Source: JAOUEA01 sp963825635 (GTDB taxonomy: Bacteria; Actinomycetota; UBA4738; HRBIN12). From it: a stretch of 64,000 nucleotides of DNA. This document shows, piece after piece, positions 59,521 to 64,000 of the stretch. The position numbers and the translations under genes were made by a program. Location of the stretch: NCBI GenBank assembly GCA_963825635.1, contig CAWGTU010000003.1:558001-622000 (forward strand), in the 5' to 3' direction. How positions within the stretch are numbered: the stretch's first letter is position 1; the number at the start of each line of letters is the position of its first letter. The notes beneath the pieces were generated by a model. The model saw only the letters and a program-made list of their open reading frames with translations. It ran no database searches and was not told where the DNA came from.

Positions 59521-61158
59521 TCAGCGCCCTCGGTTGCGCAACCGTCGTCGACGGTGATCGGCCCGAGCGGCCCGATACGCCTGCCAGCCCGGCACGCCGT
59601 TGACCCCGCCGCCCGCGTGGGTCGCCGACGAGCCGTGGTAGAGACCGGCGATCGGCGTGCGGTAGTCGGCGTAGCCGGGCGAGGGCCGCATGTGGAAGAG
59701 CTGATCGACGGTCAGCTCCCCGTGGAAGATGTTCCCGCCGATCAACCCGAGCTCCTGCTCCATGTCGTACGGCCCGATCACCTGACGATCGATCACCGCG
59801 TCGCGGAAGTTCGGCGCGAGCTCCGTGTACCCGTCGATCGCCCGGTCGGCGTAGGCCTCGAGCTCGTCGCGGTGCGGCTCCTCGTTCCACTCGTGGGGCA
59901 CCCACTGGCTGAACATCGAGAAGATGTGCACGCCCTTCGGCGCGAGGTCGGTGTCGATCGTCGTCGGGATCGCGCCGTCGACGAAGGGGGCCGTCGCCGC
60001 TCGGCGCTCCAGGTGGGCGTCCTGGAACGCTCGCTCCGCGTAGTCACGCGAGAGGCAGAGCTCGACCGAGCCCGTGTGGTGGTCCTGCAGGTCGGTACCG
60101 GGGTCGGCGATGAAGTCCGGCAGCTCGCTCATCGCGACGTTGATCTTCACGACGCCCGAACGCGACTTCCACGACTCGATGTCGAAGACGAAGTCCTCGG
60201 GGAGCTCGGCGCGATCGATCAGTTCGAGGAAGGCGATCTTCGGATGGACGCAGCTCACGACGATCGGCGCACGGAGCTCCTCGCCGGAGTCCAGCGCCAC
60301 ACCGACGGCCCGTCCGTTCTCGACCAGGATCCGTCGTACACGGGCCTCGGTGCGGATCTCGCAGCCGTAGGACATCGCGGCGTCGCGCATCGAGGCGGCG
60401 ACCGAGCCCATGCCGCCCCGAGGGAAACCCCAGTTCACGGTGTGGCTCTCCCCGCCTCCGACGCTGCCGATCGCGTGGTGCAACAGGACGTACGCGGTGC
60501 CGGGTTCGTCGGGCCCCGACCACTGCCCGATCAGGCCGTCGACCATCATGATCGTCTTCATCTGCTCGGACTCGAACCATCGGTCGAGCAGCTCGGAGAG
60601 GCTCATCGTGAACAGGCGCGTGGCGTCGGCGACGCCGCGGGCGCCGAGCTGACGCATCGTCCACGCGGCCTTCGACTGCGCCAGCAGATCGCCGAAGGTC
60701 ATCGATCCGACGTTCGGTGGGGTCTGGTGCAGCAGGGGCCCGACCACCTCGGTGATGCCGTGGATCCATGCCTCGTAGGCGGGCAGCGCCTCGGCGTCCT
60801 TCACGGAGAACTGCGCGACCGACGCGTACGTCTTGGCCGCGTCGTCGCCGTAGATCGTGATCGACCGTCCGTCGGGGAACGCCTGGTAGTACGGGCCGAA
60901 GGGCGTCACGTGATAGCCGTGGCGCTCGAGCCCGAGCTCCTCGATGATGAACGCCGGCATCAGCGACACCACGTAGGAGTACGTGGAGACGTTGATCTGG
61001 GGGTGGTCGGGGAACGGCGCGCTCGTGTCGACCGCGCCGCCGACCTTCGGGCGCGATTCCAACACGACGGTGCGCGCACCCGCCTTCGCGAGGTAGGCAC
61101 CGGCCACGAGTCCGTTGTGCCCGCCGCCGACGACGATCGCGTTGTAGGAGCCGTCCAT
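59521..61158 (-). CDS. FAD-dependent NAD(P)/FAD oxidoreductase (phytoene desaturase/PYROXD2-like)
   Basis: A 545-residue flavoprotein. The FAD-binding GxGxxG motif is AIVVGGGHNGLVAGAYLAKA, followed by VLESRPKVGGAVDT. A glycine-rich WGFPRGGMGSVAASM segment and the late GLYHGSSATHAGGGVNG match the phytoene-desaturase-like group (amine oxidase family). It probably oxidises an amine or polyene-like substrate. The ATG overlaps the amidohydrolase stop as TGATG. Together with the two genes upstream it may degrade an amine. Confidence 0.9.
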   Translation of the reverse strand: MDGSYNAIVVGGGHNGLVAGAYLAKAGARTVVLESRPKVGGAVDTSAPFPDHPQINVSTYSYVVSLMPAFIIEELGLERHGYHVTPFGPYYQAFPDGRSITIYGDDAAKTYASVAQFSVKDAEALPAYEAWIHGITEVVGPLLHQTPPNVGSMTFGDLLAQSKAAWTMRQLGARGVADATRLFTMSLSELLDRWFESEQMKTIMMVDGLIGQWSGPDEPGTAYVLLHHAIGSVGGGESHTVNWGFPRGGMGSVAASMRDAAMSYGCEIRTEARVRRILVENGRAVGVALDSGEELRAPIVVSCVHPKIAFLELIDRAELPEDFVFDIESWKSRSGVVKINVAMSELPDFIADPGTDLQDHHTGSVELCLSRDYAERAFQDAHLERRAATAPFVDGAIPTTIDTDLAPKGVHIFSMFSQWVPHEWNEEPHRDELEAYADRAIDGYTELAPNFRDAVIDRQVIGPYDMEQELGLIGGNIFHGELTVDQLFHMRPSPGYADYRTPIAGLYHGSSATHAGGGVNGVPGWQAYRAARADHRRRRLRNRGR

Positions 61159-62330
61159 CAGATGCCGTGCAGCTTCCTCACGTTGTCGGCGAGCACGCCC
61201 CGGCCGATCGACTCGGCGTCCTGGACCGAGAGGTAGTCGCGATCGGTGAACGTGCCGAGCACCCGCTCGAGCGCCTCACGCACCAACCGAGCCGAGACGG
61301 GGAACATCTCGGGCTCGGACGACTCGTCGCAGCCGTGCACCACCTTCGCCGCGGGCACCGCCCCGAGGATCATCTCGAGCGACCAATCGATCTGCCCCCA
61401 TCCCCACGGCACCAGCTCGGAGAGATCCATGTAGACGTTCGGCAGGACGGTGGGGATGTAGGTGGCCTCGGCCACCCACGGCCATCCGGAGTGGATCATC
61501 AGGATCGGCTGCTCCTGGTGCTCGACGAAGAAGGAGAACGCATCCCGTGGCGTCGCGTGCGTGAGGTTCACGTCGGGATCACCCGCCCCCACGTGCACGT
61601 GGAACACGCGGTCCCGTTCCTTCGCGATCGCGAACGCGCGGCGCAGCAGGAAGTCGCGCACGGGCTTCGCGTGTTCCCGGGACTCGCGCCACTCGTCGCC
61701 CCGCCACCGATCGAACGCCGAGGTCGCATCCGACGTCGAGGGATCCGTGATGTCCAGCCCGGTGCGGTAGGCGATGATCGTCTTGAACCCGATCAGCCGC
61801 GGGTCGTCCGCGGCGCCGTTCGCGATCTCCTCGAACCGCTGCACCGTCGCGTCGAACGTCCCTTCCTGCCTGGCGTCCACGATCCAGGGCTCGATGCGAC
61901 CCACGCGGTGTACGGGGACGCCGCCGAGGGCGACCTCGAACTCCGCGCGAGTGATCGTGGGCTGTGGGTACCCCTCGTCGGCGACCACGGCGACGACGTG
62001 CTCGGACTCCAGCAGCCCGCGCACGTAGCCGGGCGGATCGGCGCGCAGGGCCGCATCGCGGGCGGCGACGACCGCGTCCTTCGTGGGCTCACAGCCGAGG
62101 TGCCGAGCGATCCATCGGCGCAGGGCGAGTCCGAACATCGTGGTCTCCGTCAGCTCCTCGACGAAGGCGGCGGCCTCGAGGTTCGCGTGGTTCGACGAGA
62201 TCAACGCCGTCCCGAGGAACATGCATCGCGTCTCGAAGGTCCTCGGCTCACGGTCGAGCAGATCCTGGCTGGTGAACGGATGGCAGTGGGCGTCGATCAC
62301 GTCGGCGCCGGTGAGGTCGACTCGTGCCAT
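61158..62330 (-). CDS. Amidohydrolase (FluG N-terminal-domain-like)
   Basis: A 390-residue metal-dependent hydrolase of the amidohydrolase_2 group. Metal ligands: DAHCHPF at the N terminus, HVHVGAGDPD in the middle, HSGWPWVAEAT and the late HGCDESSEPEMF with the conserved Asp region. In fungi, FluG fuses such a domain to a glutamine synthetase domain; here the glutamine synthetase gene lies just upstream. AGGAAG precedes the ATG. The substrate may be a gamma-glutamyl compound, by inference. Confidence 0.88.
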   Translation of the reverse strand: MARVDLTGADVIDAHCHPFTSQDLLDREPRTFETRCMFLGTALISSNHANLEAAAFVEELTETTMFGLALRRWIARHLGCEPTKDAVVAARDAALRADPPGYVRGLLESEHVVAVVADEGYPQPTITRAEFEVALGGVPVHRVGRIEPWIVDARQEGTFDATVQRFEEIANGAADDPRLIGFKTIIAYRTGLDITDPSTSDATSAFDRWRGDEWRESREHAKPVRDFLLRRAFAIAKERDRVFHVHVGAGDPDVNLTHATPRDAFSFFVEHQEQPILMIHSGWPWVAEATYIPTVLPNVYMDLSELVPWGWGQIDWSLEMILGAVPAAKVVHGCDESSEPEMFPVSARLVREALERVLGTFTDRDYLSVQDAESIGRGVLADNVRKLHGI

Positions 62331-62363
62331 GGTCGCGCTCGCTTCCTGGGACCGTGGTCCCGC

Positions 62364-63743
62364 TCAGAACCGCCACCGCAGGCGGCGGGTCAGCTCGTCG
62401 TCGTCGAGCCCCGCATACTGCTCGACCTCGCCACGGCGTGTGGCGAGGAACGTCTCGAACAGGAAGTCACCCATCGCCTCGCGCAGCACCGTCGACCCGG
62501 CGAGTCGCTCGGCCGCTTCGGCCAGCGTCGAGGGCAGCTGCCGGACGCCCCGTTCCGCCTTGACCTCGTCGGGGAGCCCTTCGGGATCTTCCTCGGTCGA
62601 CGGCGGCAGGCGGTCGTCGGACTCCACCCCGTGCAGAGCCGCCGCGAGCAGCGCACCGACCGCGAGGTAGGGGTTGGCCGTACCGTCGACCGGCTTGATC
62701 TCGACGTTCGCCGATCCGGCGGTCGCCTCGGTCGTGCCGGCGATGAACCGCAGGGCGGCCTCGCGATTCTCCGTGCCCCAACACTGCATCGCTCCCGACC
62801 AGTGATGGGGTTGCAGGCGTCGGTAGCCGAGGCAGGTCGGCACGGTCACGGCGACGAGCGCCGGCAGCTCGTGCAGGAGCCCGGCGACGAACGCCTCTCC
62901 TCGCGGATGCATGCCTGCCGGACCCTCGCCACCCGCCAGCAGGTTGCGTGCTCCGTCCCAGAGGCTGAGGTGCACGTGCGCGCCGTTGCCGGTGTCGGGG
63001 CCGACCTGGGGAGCGAACGAGGTCACGAGGCCGTGCCGCCGGGCCACGGCGCGGACGGTCTGGCGGACCACCATCGCGGCATCTGCGGCCGCCACCGGGT
63101 CGCGGGGGGCGATCGACAACTCGAACTGGCCGTCGGCGTACTCGGGATGCAGCTGTTGCAGGCCCAAGCCCTGGGCCTGCATCGCGGTGAGGAGGTCGAG
63201 CGCGAAGTCGTGGTTCCTCACGAGGGCGATGTCGCTGTAGCCGGGCCCTTCATGGGCGGGCACGAACGCCCCGCCGCTCCCATCCAGACCGACGGAGAAC
63301 TCGAACTCGAACACCGCCTGGACCGACAGCCCCCGCTGGGTGAACGCGTCTGCCATGCGCCGCGTGAACGCCCGCGGGCATCCCGGGTACGGCTCGCCCG
63401 CCTGGCTGAACTGGTCGACGGGCGCCCACGCCCATCCGGGCATCGCCGCGAGCGGCACGGTGGCGGCCGGGTCGGGGCGCAGCCGAAGATCGCCGCTGGG
63501 TCCGTCGATGTAGCCGGGCAGCAGCGCGAACTGATCGTTCGACATCGCCACGTTGAACAACGTCGACAACCCGACGCCCGAGGAAGCGACCTGGCCGAAA
63601 CGGCCGATCGGGATGGTCTTCGCACGCACGATCATCGATGGATCGACGAACCCGAGGACAACGGCTTGCACCCCGGCTTCCTCGAGCTGAGCCTGCACGC
63701 TCGTGGCGTCGGTCGGACGGTGAGGGTCGACTGTCCGGATCAC
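62364..63743 (-). CDS. Glutamine synthetase-family protein (gamma-glutamyl-amine ligase type)
   Basis: A 459-residue GlnA-fold enzyme. The catalytic domain shows FEFEFSVGLDGSGGAF (metal-binding glutamates), HPEYADGQFELSIAPRDP, NGAHVHLSLWDG, PTCLGYRRLQPHHWSG and VEIKPVDGTANPYLAVGALL. The family includes FluG-like and gamma-glutamylpolyamine synthetases. It differs from housekeeping GlnA by lacking the adenylylation site. The GTG start has AGGAGG 12 nt upstream and overlaps the regulator stop. Confidence 0.88.
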   Translation of the reverse strand: MIRTVDPHRPTDATSVQAQLEEAGVQAVVLGFVDPSMIVRAKTIPIGRFGQVASSGVGLSTLFNVAMSNDQFALLPGYIDGPSGDLRLRPDPAATVPLAAMPGWAWAPVDQFSQAGEPYPGCPRAFTRRMADAFTQRGLSVQAVFEFEFSVGLDGSGGAFVPAHEGPGYSDIALVRNHDFALDLLTAMQAQGLGLQQLHPEYADGQFELSIAPRDPVAAADAAMVVRQTVRAVARRHGLVTSFAPQVGPDTGNGAHVHLSLWDGARNLLAGGEGPAGMHPRGEAFVAGLLHELPALVAVTVPTCLGYRRLQPHHWSGAMQCWGTENREAALRFIAGTTEATAGSANVEIKPVDGTANPYLAVGALLAAALHGVESDDRLPPSTEEDPEGLPDEVKAERGVRQLPSTLAEAAERLAGSTVLREAMGDFLFETFLATRRGEVEQYAGLDDDELTRRLRWRF

Positions 63744-64000
63744 CCTGCTTGTACACCTCCTGCGTCGGGATCCACCACCGCGGCGAGCCCATCGTGCAGG
63801 CGGCCGTGCACCGTCTCGAGCTGCGCGACCCGGGTCCGTCCCTGGTCGCCGAGGGCCACCACGACCTTGGCCGCGATGAGCTCGGTGAGCGCGAACGCAC
63901 CGAGCATCGAGTCGAACGGCGACGCGGAGTCGGCGTGGGAGATCAGCACGTGCCTCGCCGACTCGACCACGGGCGAGAGCCACGGGTCGGTGAAGACGAT
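63740..64000 (-). CDS. RpiR/MurR-family regulator, C-terminal part
   Basis: Only the last 86 codons are in the window. They match the end of an SIS domain in RpiR/MurR regulators: IVFTDPWLSPVVESA, then HADSASPFDSMLGAFALTEL and a charged tail. Such regulators sense phosphosugars or related effectors. The stop overlaps the glutamine synthetase GTG, so it probably controls the downstream genes. Confidence 0.75.
   Translation of the reverse strand: MVFTDPWLSPVVESARHVLISHADSASPFDSMLGAFALTELIAAKVVVALGDQGRTRVAQLETVHGRLHDGLAAVVDPDAGGVQAG

Overview
The window is chromosomal DNA of very high G+C content (roughly 70 percent by eye, with G or C at most third codon positions). GTG and TTG starts are frequent, genes often overlap as ATGA, GTGA or TGATG, and many genes have a TANNNT box 6-9 nt before the start codon, as expected for leaderless mRNAs. 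Together with the gene families present (purSQL, an RskA-type anti-sigma factor, cyclase-ATPase-TPR proteins, small actinobacterial families) this points to a member of the Actinomycetota, perhaps a less studied deep lineage; the lineage is inference. No transposase, integrase, prophage, CRISPR array or plasmid function was seen. It reads as a core-genome region with clusters of lineage-specific secreted and regulatory genes.

Region 1 (1-7600): the 3' part of nadE, an SLC13-type transporter, then four tRNA genes (Lys, Glu, Asp, Phe) with protein genes between them: a DUF192 protein, a small membrane ORF, a membrane-anchored blue-copper protein and a membrane adenylate cyclase. Region 2 (7600-14800): a coupled 2-oxoacid dehydrogenase operon (E1 alpha, E1 beta, E2) ending in a BtuF-like binding protein, then a DMT transporter, a nucleoside phosphorylase, a DUF4234 protein and an orphan 3-aminobutyryl-CoA ammonia lyase. 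Region 3 (14800-33100): purine biosynthesis. purF and purM form one unit. purD-purE-purB-purC-purS-purQ-purL form a tightly overlapping unit followed by a HAD hydrolase, and purA with a membrane protein lies upstream of it. Between the two lie a DUF4397 protein, a large secreted beta-propeller protein and an ECF sigma factor coupled to the DNA-repair gene ogt. No purK, purN or purH is present, and PurE is atypical.

Region 4 (33100-52700): an orphan ABC ATPase, secreted proteins, a GH25 lysozyme, a coiled-coil protein, a thioredoxin under a CsoR/CstR-like operator, a YbaK-type deacylase, a methyltransferase, a 941-residue cyclase-ATPase-TPR protein, ArfB ribosome rescue factor, a CapA-like protein, an RTX-repeat protein, a beta-lactamase-fold hydrolase, a bactofilin-like membrane protein and arginine deiminase. 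Region 5 (52100-54740): a frameshifted secreted-protein gene and a sigma/anti-sigma pair divergent from a lipoprotein gene. The two divergent promoters have mirror-image ECF-type boxes, so the sigma factor probably drives both its own operon and the lipoprotein.

Region 6 (54740-64000): methylglyoxal synthase, a dienelactone-hydrolase-like protein with an SDR dehydrogenase, a hydrolase-tetR operon with a readable promoter and two palindromic operators, a quinone oxidoreductase, and finally a set of RpiR-type regulator, glutamine synthetase homologue, amidohydrolase and FAD oxidoreductase. The amidohydrolase plus glutamine synthetase pair is a split version of the fungal FluG architecture and suggests amine or gamma-glutamyl compound catabolism.
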